Below are positions 28,580 to 36,200 of a stretch of DNA of 64,000 nt, piece after piece. Position numbers and translations under genes: made by a program. The first letter of the stretch is position 1. Each line of letters begins with the position of its first letter. Source of the DNA: Alphaproteobacteria bacterium (lineage in GTDB: Bacteria > Pseudomonadota > Alphaproteobacteria > Caulobacterales > Maricaulaceae); NCBI GenBank assembly GCA_016124665.1, contig WGNH01000005.1, forward strand, positions 1 through 64,000. The letters are read 5' to 3'. The notes under the pieces were generated by a model. The model saw nothing but the letters and a program-made list of their open reading frames with translations. It did not search any database and was not told the origin of the DNA.

Positions 28580-29380
28580 ATGCCACTGTCACAACTCCTG
28601 CTGCTCGCCCTGGTGCAGGGCCTGACCGAATTCCTGCCGGTTTCGTCCTCTGCGCATCTCATTCTCGCGCCGATCGCTGCCGGACTCGAGGACCAGAGCC
28701 CGCTCATCGATGTCATGGCCCATGGCGGCAGCCTGATGGCGGTGCTGGTCTATTTCTGGCGTGACATCCGCGATGTGGCCCTGGGCAAGCTGGCCTGGCT
28801 GTCAGGCCGGATGACGCCCGGAGGACGGCTGGCGCTGCTGGTCGGCGCCGCCACGCCGCCCGTCATCATCGCCGCAGGAGCGCTTTATCTGACCGGCCAG
28901 ACCGATCTCTTCCGCTCGCCTCTGACTATCGGGATTGCGACCCTTGTATTCGCGGTCCCGCTCTGGGCCGCAGACCGCTATGGCCGCACGCACATTACCG
29001 CTGAAACGCTGAGCTATCGCAGTGCTTTCCTGATCGGTCTGGTCCAGGTTTTCGCGCTGATCCCCGGAGCCAGCCGCTCCGGCGTGACGATGACAGCCGG
29101 GCGGGCGCTGGGACTTGGCCGCAGTGAATCAGCCCGGTTTTCCATGCTGATGGCGATCCCGGTGATTGCCGCTTTCGCGCTGGTCGCCGGGCTGGACCTG
29201 GCGCAGGGCGGCGATGGCAGGGCAAGCCTGGCGGACGGGCTGATCGTGGCGGTGCTGTCATTCCTGGCGGCATGGGCCTCGATTGCCGTGATGATGCGCT
29301 TTGTCGAGCGCGTCGGCTTTCTGCCCTTCGTGATCTACCGCGTGCTTCTGGCCGGGCTCATTTTCTGGCTGCTGGTCTGA
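28580..29380 (+). CDS. uppP: undecaprenyl-diphosphatase (UppP/BacA)
   Basis: A 266-residue inner-membrane phosphatase recycling the undecaprenyl pyrophosphate lipid carrier for peptidoglycan and polysaccharide synthesis. The signatures ALVQGLTEFLPVSSSAHLIL at the N-terminus and FALIPGASRSGVTMTAGR are both present, with Glu and Ser/Arg residues of the active site. About eight membrane helices. It begins 56 bases after the strong terminator, so it must have its own promoter close by. Confidence 0.96.
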   Translation: MPLSQLLLLALVQGLTEFLPVSSSAHLILAPIAAGLEDQSPLIDVMAHGGSLMAVLVYFWRDIRDVALGKLAWLSGRMTPGGRLALLVGAATPPVIIAAGALYLTGQTDLFRSPLTIGIATLVFAVPLWAADRYGRTHITAETLSYRSAFLIGLVQVFALIPGASRSGVTMTAGRALGLGRSESARFSMLMAIPVIAAFALVAGLDLAQGGDGRASLADGLIVAVLSFLAAWASIAVMMRFVERVGFLPFVIYRVLLAGLIFWLLV

Positions 29381-29393
29381 CGGTGTACCGCCC

Positions 29394-30353
29394 TCAGGCG
29401 GTTTCGTGGAACTGGCCGTAACGGCGATAGCGTTCCAGATAACCGGGAACGATGGCTTCAACGGTTTCCGGCGTTATCCCCAGATCACCGATGCCCTGTG
29501 CGTCCGGCGCGACGACATTGTCCTTGCCCAGCATGACCACCTGATCGCGGGTCAGGAAAGGCTGGACGAAGGGCAGAATGGCGGCGAGCTCGCCGGCCAG
29601 TCCCAATAGCGACATCGCAAACATCGGCACCGGCACCAGAAGGCGCGGGCGGTCGATCGTCTTCAGGATGAAGGCCATCAATTCCTTGTAGGTATAGGTG
29701 CGTGGTCCGCCCAGCTCGTAGACGCCAGCGACAGAGGCGTCGCTGATGGCGGTGGCCACGCTGGCGGCGACATCGCCGACAAAAACCGGCTGCATCTTCA
29801 TGCGGCCGCCGCCCGGCAGGGGCAGGGCCGGCGCAAAGCGCGCCATGTCGGCAAAACGGTTGAAGAATTCATCCTCGGTCCCGAAGATGATGGAGGGGCG
29901 CAGGATGACCGCACCGGGAAAAGCCTGCTGAACGGCGGCCTCGCCTGCGGCCTTGGTGACCGCATAGCGCGATTTCGACCCCGCATCAGCGCCGATGGCT
30001 GACATCTGCACAAAGCGCTGTGCACCAGCAGCCGCCGCCGCTTCGGCAATATTCCTCGCGCCGTCCGCCTGCAGGCTGGCAAAGCGCTGCTTTCCGCTCT
30101 CGGCCAGAATGCCGACCAGATTGACCACGCCATGCGCACCGGCCACGGCGCGGGCGACCGAAGCCGGGTTGCGGACATTGGCCTGCATCAGCTCGACCTG
30201 GCCGACAACGCCGGTGACTTTCATGTCCAGGGCGAGGTGGGGGCGGCGGGTGGCAACGCGGACGCGATAGCCCTTCTTCACCAGAGCCCGAACCACATAG
30301 CGGCCCACAAAGCCGGACCCGCCAAACACCGTGATCATTTCGTCGCGCAGCAT
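29394..30353 (-). CDS. NDUFA9-like NAD(P)-binding protein (atypical SDR)
   Basis: A 319-residue extended short-chain dehydrogenase of the group related to the mitochondrial complex I accessory subunit NDUFA9. ITVFGGSGFVGRYVVRAL gives the nucleotide-binding GxxGxxG, and ATRRPH follows. VVNLVGILAESGKQRF and MQPVFVGDVAASVA are typical for this branch. Bacterial members are not known complex I subunits; a quinone or respiratory role is suspected. It converges on uppP with only 13 bases between, an adjacency frequent in alphaproteobacteria. Confidence 0.88.
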   Translation of the reverse strand: MLRDEMITVFGGSGFVGRYVVRALVKKGYRVRVATRRPHLALDMKVTGVVGQVELMQANVRNPASVARAVAGAHGVVNLVGILAESGKQRFASLQADGARNIAEAAAAAGAQRFVQMSAIGADAGSKSRYAVTKAAGEAAVQQAFPGAVILRPSIIFGTEDEFFNRFADMARFAPALPLPGGGRMKMQPVFVGDVAASVATAISDASVAGVYELGGPRTYTYKELMAFILKTIDRPRLLVPVPMFAMSLLGLAGELAAILPFVQPFLTRDQVVMLGKDNVVAPDAQGIGDLGITPETVEAIVPGYLERYRRYGQFHETA

Positions 30354-30539
30354 CAGCCAAATGCCTCCGGAAAGCGTTCAAGAAGATGGCCTGCATAGAC
30401 CAGAAATCGGCGCGCCTGTCCATGCGGCACTGCGTTTCGCATTCCCGTGGCGCGCGAACCGACTCCTCATGGCCGGATCGCGGCGCTAGGCTGGCTGTTA
30501 ACGAAAACAAGAATGTGACGACCGGGGTGAGTTGAGGGG

Positions 30540-31754
30540 ATGACGGCAGAGGTTGCCTTGCTGAACAAGCAGGCCGTGGCACTGGCCGCGGACTCCAAGG
30601 CTACGTTCGGCTCGGGCATGAGCATCAAGACCTATGACAGTGTCGACAAGCTGTTCAACCTGTCGCGCACCCACCCGGTGGGGGTGATGATCTACGGCAA
30701 TGCCGAATTCATGCGCGTGCCATGGGAAGTCATCATCAAGGAATTCCGCGAGCGCCATGGCGGCACCGGCCATGACACCATTGCAGACTGGGGCGAGGCG
30801 TTCTTCGACTTTGCCGGGACATTCCACGATTTCACCCTGCGCGATTCCGAGCTGGCGGTGTTTACCAAGACCGCCTCCTTCCTGCGGGCGATCGAGGCCA
30901 GCGCGCTGGTCAACCGCTCGCTGGAACCGCTGATCAGCGATGTCGAGGCGCGCCGCGTCCATCCGGCGCTGGCGGACCTGACCGAGGGCGAATTCCTGCG
31001 CCATTTCCCGGATCTCCTGGAAAAATACCAGGGCCTGCTGCACGCGCGCATCGGCGAGCGGATGAATACCGACATCAAGCGGCAATTACCGCGCCTTTTA
31101 CACCGTCTGGCGGTCGCCGACATCGAGACCGTGGCGCGTTCCGGCCTGGTGGTGGCGGGCTTTGGCGCAGAAGAGACCTTCCCGGCGCTGGTCAATCTGG
31201 AAAGCGACGGCGTGATTGCCGGGCGGCTGGCCGTGTCGGTGCGGTCGGAAAGCCAGATCACGGTCGATCATCCGGCCGACGTTCTGCCCTTTGCGGTGCG
31301 CAATGTGATGATCTCCATGGTGCACGGCGTGGATCCGTCCTTTCTGGACTATTCGCTCACCGTGTTCCGCGATCTGATCCGCGCCAATGGCGACCGGCTG
31401 ATCAATGAATTTGCCAAGAGCGAGCAGGAGAAATCGCGCCTGCATCATGAGAATTCGGCCATGTCGGATGATTTCATCCGTATCTTTCTCGATTATCTGC
31501 GCGATTATATCCAGGACATGCATCTGGGGCCGTTTGCCTCGACCCTGCAGGGCATGCCGCCGGACGAGATGGCGTGGCTGGCCGAGTCGCTTGTGCATCT
31601 GACCTCTGTTAAAATGCGCATGTCGCTGGGTCCGGAAGGCGTCGGGGGGCCGGTCGACACCGCCGTAATTACCAAGCGTGAAGGCTTCAAATGGGTCAAA
31701 CGCAAGGCGCCGATAGAGGCGCTGACGGGACCCGGACCGGGGAAAGGGGACTGA
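30540..31754 (+). CDS. Ntn-hydrolase (proteasome-fold) family protein, uncharacterised
   Basis: A 404-residue protein whose first 60 residues match the 20S proteasome beta / HslV pattern. It starts Met-Thr, which would leave Thr1 exposed after Met removal. Asp17 (in ALAADSK) is at the canonical position, and a lysine in VDKLFNLS at position 36 corresponds to proteasome Lys33. PVGVMIYGNAEFM and VVAGFGAEETFPAL also fit the fold. The C-terminal 170 residues are an extra helical region not present in proteasome subunits. It could be a self-compartmentalising peptidase or an amidohydrolase; its substrate is unknown. The start region TTGAGGGGATG combines the ribosome-binding site and start codon and is exactly complementary to the loop of the candidate RNA at about 28.4 kb. 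Confidence 0.65.
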   Translation: MTAEVALLNKQAVALAADSKATFGSGMSIKTYDSVDKLFNLSRTHPVGVMIYGNAEFMRVPWEVIIKEFRERHGGTGHDTIADWGEAFFDFAGTFHDFTLRDSELAVFTKTASFLRAIEASALVNRSLEPLISDVEARRVHPALADLTEGEFLRHFPDLLEKYQGLLHARIGERMNTDIKRQLPRLLHRLAVADIETVARSGLVVAGFGAEETFPALVNLESDGVIAGRLAVSVRSESQITVDHPADVLPFAVRNVMISMVHGVDPSFLDYSLTVFRDLIRANGDRLINEFAKSEQEKSRLHHENSAMSDDFIRIFLDYLRDYIQDMHLGPFASTLQGMPPDEMAWLAESLVHLTSVKMRMSLGPEGVGGPVDTAVITKREGFKWVKRKAPIEALTGPGPGKGD

Positions 31755-31755
31755 C

Positions 31756-32055
31756 ATGAAACGCTATCGTTACCGCAAACACGCCCGGGAGGACCTGCCC
31801 CCGGCGCCGGCGACACGCTCGCCGGACTCGCTGCTGCAGGATGACGCGCCGCGGGCTCTGTTTGAAGGCGATGTCGCCTCCCAGCGCCTGTTCAACCGCG
31901 CGGCTCTCGACCAGATGGGCGATTATTCCGCCGTCATCCTGGCCTCCGACAGCCTGCGCCCGGCCTGGTCGGAACCCGGCGATCTGGTGCATGTGCGCCG
32001 CGGTGCGGAAGATGCCAGTGCCATTATCGGCAAGGTCTCCGGCCGCAAGCGCTGA
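31756..32055 (+). CDS. small partner of the Ntn-hydrolase-like gene, unknown function
   Basis: A 99-residue basic protein starting two bases after the stop of the proteasome-fold gene, so almost certainly co-translated. It begins MKRYRYRKHARED, has a Pro/Ala stretch, and then a compact C-terminal part (AVILASDSLRPAWSEPGDLVHVRRG) that could form a small beta fold. No family is recognised. A role as adaptor or inhibitor of its neighbour is conjecture from position. Confidence 0.6.
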   Translation: MKRYRYRKHAREDLPPAPATRSPDSLLQDDAPRALFEGDVASQRLFNRAALDQMGDYSAVILASDSLRPAWSEPGDLVHVRRGAEDASAIIGKVSGRKR

Positions 32056-32141
32056 GACGGCAGCGTGTGTTGCCGTTCAGGCGATGATATCCGAATTGAC
32101 AGGCGCGCGCGCAATTCGTATGTCGCCCGCCTTGCTCACCT

Positions 32142-32228
32142 GCCCAGGTGGCGGAACTGGTAGACGCGCCAGCTTCAGGTGCTGGTTTCTGAAAGGAAGT
32201 GGAGGTTCGAGTCCTCTCCTGGGCACCA
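32142..32228 (+). tRNA. tRNA-Leu(CAG)
   Basis: An 87-base class II tRNA with encoded CCA. The acceptor GCCCAGG pairs with CCTGGGC. The anticodon stem CCAGC/GCTGG holds the loop TTCAGGT, giving anticodon CAG. There is a variable arm of about 13 bases and the T arm GGAGGTTCGAGTCCTCT. It marks the left edge of an accessory region (32.2-35.7 kb), though no integrase or second att copy was seen. Confidence 0.96.
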
Positions 32229-32289
32229 TTTACCGACGCCCGCCAAAGGCGGGAAATTTGATCCGGGGGATCAAATTTGGTCGGTAAAT
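32228..32289 (+). repeat. three-way-junction palindromic repeat after tRNA-Leu
   Basis: Three nested perfect stems are visible. The outer stem is ATTTACCGAC with GTCGGTAAAT (10 bp). Arm one is CCCGCC-AAA-GGCGGG. Arm two is AAATTTGATCC-GGG-GGATCAAATTT (11 bp). Together they fold into a clean three-way junction using nearly every base. A degenerate copy of the right half (CCGCCAAAGGCGG then GGGGATCGAATTTG) lies at about 33603-33638, on the other side of the transposase gene. Confidence 0.75.
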
Positions 32290-32474
32290 ATAGCACTTTC
32301 CCATTTGTTTCCGTTGCGCGCGGCCCGGGCTGCCAGTTTCAACGTATGCGTTGCGGGCCGTGCTCACATGAAACGCGCTCCCCCGCCTTCGTGTTGTGTT
32401 TCGGACGATTGTTTTGATTCCCCTGCGATCATTTCGGGTTTAGCCTATGTTGCTTTGAGATGGAGGGCTGGGTG

Positions 32475-33494
32475 ATGCAGGTGCGGCTTCACGCGAATGC
32501 GCGCACGACCCCGGCCACGCGCCGGATGATCCAGACCAGCGACCGGCGGGTGGCGGATCTGGCGCGCGAACTGGGGGTCTCCGAGACCACCGTTAGACGC
32601 TGGCGGCAACGCAGCGAAGTCCATGACCGCTCGCACGCCCCCCACGAGATCAAGACCTCCATGTCGCCAAGCGAAGAGGCCCTCGCCCTTGCCCTTCGCC
32701 GCGATCTGGCCTTGTCGCTCGACGATGCGCTGGAGGTGCTGCGCCGTTGCGTGAAGCCGGACCTGTCACGCGCCGCGCTTCACCGCTGCTGGAAGCGTCA
32801 TGGCCTGTCCGCCCGGCCCGCCACTGCCCGTACCCCGCCGGGCTGCTTCCAGACCGATCAGCCGGCCGGCTTCATCCATGTCGATGTCAAACACCTCACC
32901 CGGCTCAAGGGCCGTCCTGCCTATGCCTTCGTCGCCATCGACCGGGCCACGCGCTTCGTCTATCTCGAAATCGCCCCGGCCCGCAGCGCCGCCCATGCCG
33001 CAGCCTTCTTCGAACGCTTCCTGGCCAGCTTCCCGCTTCGGGTCCACACCGTGCTCTCCGACAATGGTTCGGAGTTCACCGACCGCTTCGCCGTCGACAA
33101 GAAGGGCAAGCCCCCCGATGCGCCCTCCGGCGGTCACCTCTTCGACCGCGTCTGCGCCTCAAACGGCATCCGCCACCAGCTTGCCAGGCCCTTCCGGCCC
33201 CAGACAAACGGCATGGTCGAGCGCTTCAACCGCCGCCTCCAGGACCATCTCAATGCCAAGCCGCCCAACGGGAAAAACCAGGGCAAGAACTGCTTCGATA
33301 GCCACGAAGAGCGAAACCGGTACATCCTCGCCTTCGCCCGAAACTATAATCAGACCCGCCTGCGATGTCTCGGATACGAAAGCCCCGCTCAGCGTCTAAA
33401 CAATCTCACGGGACACAACACCTTCGCGAGGGCAGGCAGGGCTGGGGTGTGGGCGCTATCCCATGCGATCCAGCGGATCGATTTTAGAAAATGA
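32475..33494 (+). CDS. IS481-type DDE transposase
   Basis: A 339-residue transposase. An N-terminal helix-turn-helix (VADLARELGVSETTVRRWRQR) binds DNA. The integrase core carries the DDE triad in HVDVKHL, LSDNGSEFT and NGMVERFNRR. The ATG at 32475 is chosen because GGAGGG lies 9 bases upstream. It appears full length. I could not find convincing terminal inverted repeats or target duplications, so it may be an immobile remnant of an IS. Confidence 0.87.
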   Translation: MQVRLHANARTTPATRRMIQTSDRRVADLARELGVSETTVRRWRQRSEVHDRSHAPHEIKTSMSPSEEALALALRRDLALSLDDALEVLRRCVKPDLSRAALHRCWKRHGLSARPATARTPPGCFQTDQPAGFIHVDVKHLTRLKGRPAYAFVAIDRATRFVYLEIAPARSAAHAAAFFERFLASFPLRVHTVLSDNGSEFTDRFAVDKKGKPPDAPSGGHLFDRVCASNGIRHQLARPFRPQTNGMVERFNRRLQDHLNAKPPNGKNQGKNCFDSHEERNRYILAFARNYNQTRLRCLGYESPAQRLNNLTGHNTFARAGRAGVWALSHAIQRIDFRK

Positions 33495-33581
33495 ATGCCG
33501 CGGCAGCGGCCTTCCCCGGTGAAGTCACGCACAAAAGATTGGCGCAAGCTTCGGATGGGCAAGCCATTTCATTTAATTTGA

Positions 33582-33643
33582 GCGAAGGATGTCGCGCCGT
33601 TTCCGCCAAAGGCGGACCGGGGATCGAATTTGTCCGGTGGATA
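33582..33643 (+). repeat. composite repeat left of the HNH cassette
   Basis: The first 19 bases, GCGAAGGATGTCGCGCCGT (33582-33600), are repeated exactly and in the same orientation at 34832-34850, on the other side of the two HNH-cassette genes. The following 43 bases are a degraded copy of the three-way-junction element at 32228. The 276-base gap 33495-33770 contains no other feature I can support. Confidence 0.75.
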
Positions 33644-33770
33644 GTCGCTCTGATTTCTTGCAGAAGAAGATAGAGGGCAAGTGAATGGTTACCAAAAGCC
33701 GTCGCAATCTCGGCGCGCAAACTAGCAGACCTTCGTCATTTTGAGCATAATACGACGAGAGGAGACGCTC

Positions 33771-34001
33771 ATGACCAACGCAGACATCATCCTTGAAGCC
33801 GTCCAACGACCGGGCTCGGCCTTATGTGACGATTGCCTCTCGGCCAGCCTGAACATCCGTCCTCGACAACAAGTCAACCGGCGCGCCCGAGACCTAGCCA
33901 AGCACGGCAGACTCGATCGGCGTGAAGGAGACTGCACGGCCTGCGGGCGGACCAAGCTCGTCAACTCCCGCGTTGTCTCTTACTCAACTCGACGTCCCTA
34001 G
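33771..34001 (+). CDS. small zinc-ribbon / winged-helix protein of the HNH cassette
   Basis: A 76-residue protein with two CxxC pairs (LCDDCL and DCTACGR) that could bind one zinc. Between them is a helix-turn-helix-like stretch, IRPRQQVNRRARDLAKHGRLDR, written here in parts: IRPRQQVNRRA, then RDLAKHGRL. AGGAGACG lies just before the ATG. It ends immediately before the HNH gene, so the pair is probably co-transcribed and it may regulate or target the nuclease. Base composition is less GC-rich than the core genome. Confidence 0.65.
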   Translation: MTNADIILEAVQRPGSALCDDCLSASLNIRPRQQVNRRARDLAKHGRLDRREGDCTACGRTKLVNSRVVSYSTRRP

Positions 34002-34028
34002 ATGTCGAGATTAAGCGAGGGTGCGCGC

Positions 34029-34649
34029 ATGAACGACGCATTCTGGTCACCGCGAGATTGCTTCCTGCAACCACCCGCCTTGTTACTCGAGGGGCTGGAG
34101 AAAATCGACGAAGCCGTTGAGGCTCACCTCGATAATGACCGCAAGACGGCTCAAGAACTGCTCTTAGCAACCGACTTCGAAGAAGTGAGGGCCTACGTCG
34201 ACCGAGTTCAAGGCAAGAACGATCCTGAAGTCCATCGATATCGTGAGGTTGCTGGGGCTCCGCCGATCGAAAGGGCAAGATATCGAATGCCATCGGCAAA
34301 GGCGCAGATTGCGATTTTCGAGCGAGATGGATGGCGGTGTCGGTTCTGCGGGATCAAGGTGATCCTTCGAGCCGCCATAAAGGCTATCAACGAGGTCTAT
34401 GCTGCGGAGGTGCGCTGGGATAGCCCGCAGAGATACCAGCATCCTGTGTTTCGCGCGGCCTGCGTTTCTGCCGACCATATCGTTCCACATAGCCGAGGGG
34501 GTACTAATGATCCCGAAAACATCGTGGCGGCTTGTGGCCCCTGCCAATTTGGTAGAAACCAATGGCTGCTGGAAGAGGTGGGCATAAACGATCCCCGCGA
34601 ACGTCAGCCTGTTGTTGACGAATGGGATGGACTCACGCGTTTGCTGTAG
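34029..34649 (+). CDS. HNH endonuclease
   Basis: A 206-residue protein with a helical N-terminal domain (residues 1-90) and a C-terminal HNH nuclease. CRFCG, ADHIVPHSRGGTNDPENIVAACGPC and QFGRNQW supply the DH, the Asn and His ligands and two zinc-binding CxxC pairs. The ATG at 34029 has GAGGG upstream; an in-frame ATG at 34002 is possible and would abut the preceding gene. HNH proteins of this type cut DNA and occur in restriction, homing and anti-phage systems. Here the location next to a transposase and between direct repeats suggests an acquired, possibly defensive, cassette. Confidence 0.8.
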   Translation: MNDAFWSPRDCFLQPPALLLEGLEKIDEAVEAHLDNDRKTAQELLLATDFEEVRAYVDRVQGKNDPEVHRYREVAGAPPIERARYRMPSAKAQIAIFERDGWRCRFCGIKVILRAAIKAINEVYAAEVRWDSPQRYQHPVFRAACVSADHIVPHSRGGTNDPENIVAACGPCQFGRNQWLLEEVGINDPRERQPVVDEWDGLTRLL

Positions 34650-34791
34650 CTTCCGGCGATGAGCGACATCGTTTGATCCTCTGAACGCTTGACCGGCTGG
34701 TCCCCAGCCCTCCATCGCATCGACCGCCGCCTTTCCAGACCTCGCAGAGGATAGACCGGAGGACCTCAACAATTCTTGCGCCATGATCGAG

Positions 34792-34814
34792 ATGCTCCGG
34801 TCAAGCCGGAGCAT
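34792..34814. repeat. palindromic repeat (GCTCCGG type)
   Basis: ATGCTCCGG and CCGGAGCAT form a perfect 9-bp stem around TCAAG, followed by GACGC. It has no T-run and looks like a dispersed intergenic palindrome rather than a terminator. Confidence 0.7.
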
Positions 34815-34831
34815 GACGCATGGAGATACAG

Positions 34832-34868
34832 GCGAAGGATGTCGCGCCGTAGCCTTGGCGAAGGCGGA
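34832..34868 (+). repeat. direct repeat right of the HNH cassette
   Basis: GCGAAGGATGTCGCGCCGT is identical to 33582-33600. After an imperfect stretch the GGCGGAC that follows also recurs at the left copy. The two copies bracket the HNH cassette at a distance of 1,250 bases. Confidence 0.8.
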
Positions 34869-34941
34869 CGACCTCTTTTGTTCCTCCCTCGCCTCCGCTC
34901 GGTCGGTCCTCGCTAAAGCTGCGGGCGCGCAGTCGCGCTTG

Positions 34942-34970
34942 CGAACCCTGACGGGTTCGGGGTGTTTTTA
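34942..34970 (+). terminator. terminator-like hairpin upstream of ccdAB
   Basis: CGAACCC and GGGTTCG pair around TGAC, followed by GGGTGTTTTTA. It could end transcripts arriving from the HNH cassette and so insulate the toxin-antitoxin operon. Confidence 0.6.
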
Positions 34971-35083
34971 AAATTTGTTTCTGTTGTTCCGGCCATCAGC
35001 CGCCGTTTATGCAAGATACCAAGCGCCTGGAACATCTGTTCGGGCTATAGGCCGGGATGACCATCAGGGTCAGCGCACCCGCT

Positions 35084-35113
35084 TTGCCCTTTGCCCCTGA
35101 TGTGTGTTATTAA
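35084..35113 (+). promoter_or_regulatory. candidate ccdAB promoter
   Basis: TTGCCC and TATTAA are separated by 18 bases and lie 31 bases before the ccdA start. This is the best sigma-70-like pair in the gap. The antitoxin would be expected to repress here. Confidence 0.4.
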
Positions 35114-35143
35114 TGCGCATCCACAGTCCGCAGGACGTCTGAG

Positions 35144-35365
35144 ATGAACAAACGCGCCACCAATCTGACCATTGACCCGGTGCTCCTGGATGAGGCCCGC
35201 GCCCTGAATATCAACCTGTCCGCGACATTCGAGGCCAGCCTGCGCGACGCCGTGCGCAAACTGAAGGCCGCGCAGTGGCTGGAAGAGAACCGCGCCGCCC
35301 TCGAAGGCTATAATGCATGGGTCGAAAAGAACGGCCTGCCGCTTGAAAAATACCGGCAGTTCTGA
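35144..35365 (+). CDS. ccdA: CcdA-family antitoxin
   Basis: A 73-residue antitoxin. The N-terminal part (RATNLTIDPVLLDEARALNINLS) is the ribbon-helix-helix DNA-binding domain. The C-terminal part (WLEENRAALEGYNAWVEKNGLPL) is the disordered tail that wraps the toxin, ending in the family-typical LxxYRxF. It would repress its operon and neutralise CcdB until degraded by Lon. Its stop shares one base with the toxin start codon. Confidence 0.92.
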   Translation: MNKRATNLTIDPVLLDEARALNINLSATFEASLRDAVRKLKAAQWLEENRAALEGYNAWVEKNGLPLEKYRQF

Positions 35366-35661
35366 TGGCGCGGTTCAGCGTGCATGACCTGCCCGGCGGG
35401 GTCCGCGTGGTGAATCTGCAAAGCGATTTTCTTGACTGGGCCGGCACGCGGGTGGTGGCACCCCTGGTGCCGCTGGATCAAAGCCCGCCACCTGCCAGAC
35501 ACCTCAACCCCGTCCTCACTCTTGAGGGCGGGCCATTCGTTCTGATCGTCCAGTCCATGGCGGCGGTCCCCGCCTCGTCGCTTGGCGCGGCAATAGCCGA
35601 CCTGTCGGACCATCAGGATGAGATCACCCGCGCGGTGGACATGGTTTTTCAGGGGTTTTGA
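35365..35661 (+). CDS. ccdB: CcdB-family toxin with altered C-terminus
   Basis: A 98-residue homologue of the gyrase poison CcdB: VVNLQSDFLDWAGTRVVAPLVPL and MAAVPASSLGAAIADLSDHQDEITRAVDMVF align well with the E. coli protein. In the F-plasmid toxin the last three residues Trp-Gly-Ile are essential for trapping gyrase. Here the chain ends Gln-Gly-Phe, so the key Trp is lost. The protein may be non-toxic, weakly toxic or aimed at a different target. Translation is coupled to ccdA by TGATG. Confidence 0.9.
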   Translation: MARFSVHDLPGGVRVVNLQSDFLDWAGTRVVAPLVPLDQSPPPARHLNPVLTLEGGPFVLIVQSMAAVPASSLGAAIADLSDHQDEITRAVDMVFQGF

Positions 35662-35817
35662 ATATGGCCCGGACCCCCTCCGTATCCATCACCCATGCCC
35701 GCAGAGCCGTATGAATGGCTCCTGGTCACGATGGCGAACCGATGATGGACATGCCGGGCCCGGGCCGATAGATGGCTCTGCCCGCATAATGGCCCCTCGA
35801 ATCCGAAAGCCCCGCCC

Positions 35818-36156
35818 ATGACCGCTCTTCCTGTCTGCCCGAAATGCGCCTGTGAATGGACGTATGAGGATGGTGCCTTGCTGGTCTGTCCGGAATGCGC
35901 ACATGAATGGGCGGCCGGAGAGGCGGCTGCCGCCGAAGATGTCCGCATCTGGCGCGATGCCAATGGCACCGAGCTGGCCGATGGCGATACGGTGACGGTG
36001 ATCAAGGATCTGAAGATCAAGGGCACGAGCCAGGTCGTGAAAGTCGGCACAAAGGTGAAGAATATCCGCCTCGTCGAGGGCGATCACGATATTGACTGCC
36101 GTATCGAGGGTGTGGGCCAGATGGGGCTGAAAACAGAGTTTGTCCGCAAGGCCTGA
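35818..36156 (+). CDS. yjdM: YjdM/PhnA family zinc-ribbon protein
   Basis: A 112-residue cytosolic protein. The N-terminal zinc ribbon has CPKC and CPEC pairs in [11 protein letters not shown] and [11 protein letters not shown]. The C-terminal domain ([18 protein letters not shown]) is the PhnA fold. Despite the historical name, members are not required for phosphonate use and their role is unclear. It overlaps the GNAT reading frame's far-upstream region but is probably an independent gene. Confidence 0.93.
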   Translation: MTALPVCPKCACEWTYEDGALLVCPECAHEWAAGEAAAAEDVRIWRDANGTELADGDTVTVIKDLKIKGTSQVVKVGTKVKNIRLVEGDHDIDCRIEGVGQMGLKTEFVRKA

Positions 36157-36200
36157 TGCACCCTCTCGCCGTGACCGCGGCAGTCTGGCACACTTTCCCC

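Larger units (their letters stand above)
34650..35143. other. 494-base non-coding stretch between HNH gene and ccdAB
   Basis: No credible gene. It holds a perfect hairpin at 34792-34814 (ATGCTCCGG/CCGGAGCAT, a repeat type common in alphaproteobacteria). It also holds the 19-base direct repeat copy at 34832-34850 continuing into a GGCGGAC match to about 34868. A terminator-like hairpin follows at 34942-34970, and then a likely ccdAB promoter. Confidence 0.7.

Noticed and set aside
32300-33770. Terminal inverted repeats of the IS481-type element.
   Set aside because: No pair of matching ends with TGT termini or flanking target duplication could be found, so only the transposase gene is annotated.
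32142-35661. Integrated prophage or integrative element at tRNA-Leu.
   Set aside because: No tyrosine or serine recombinase and no second copy of the tRNA 3' end was seen; only a cluster of accessory genes is supported.
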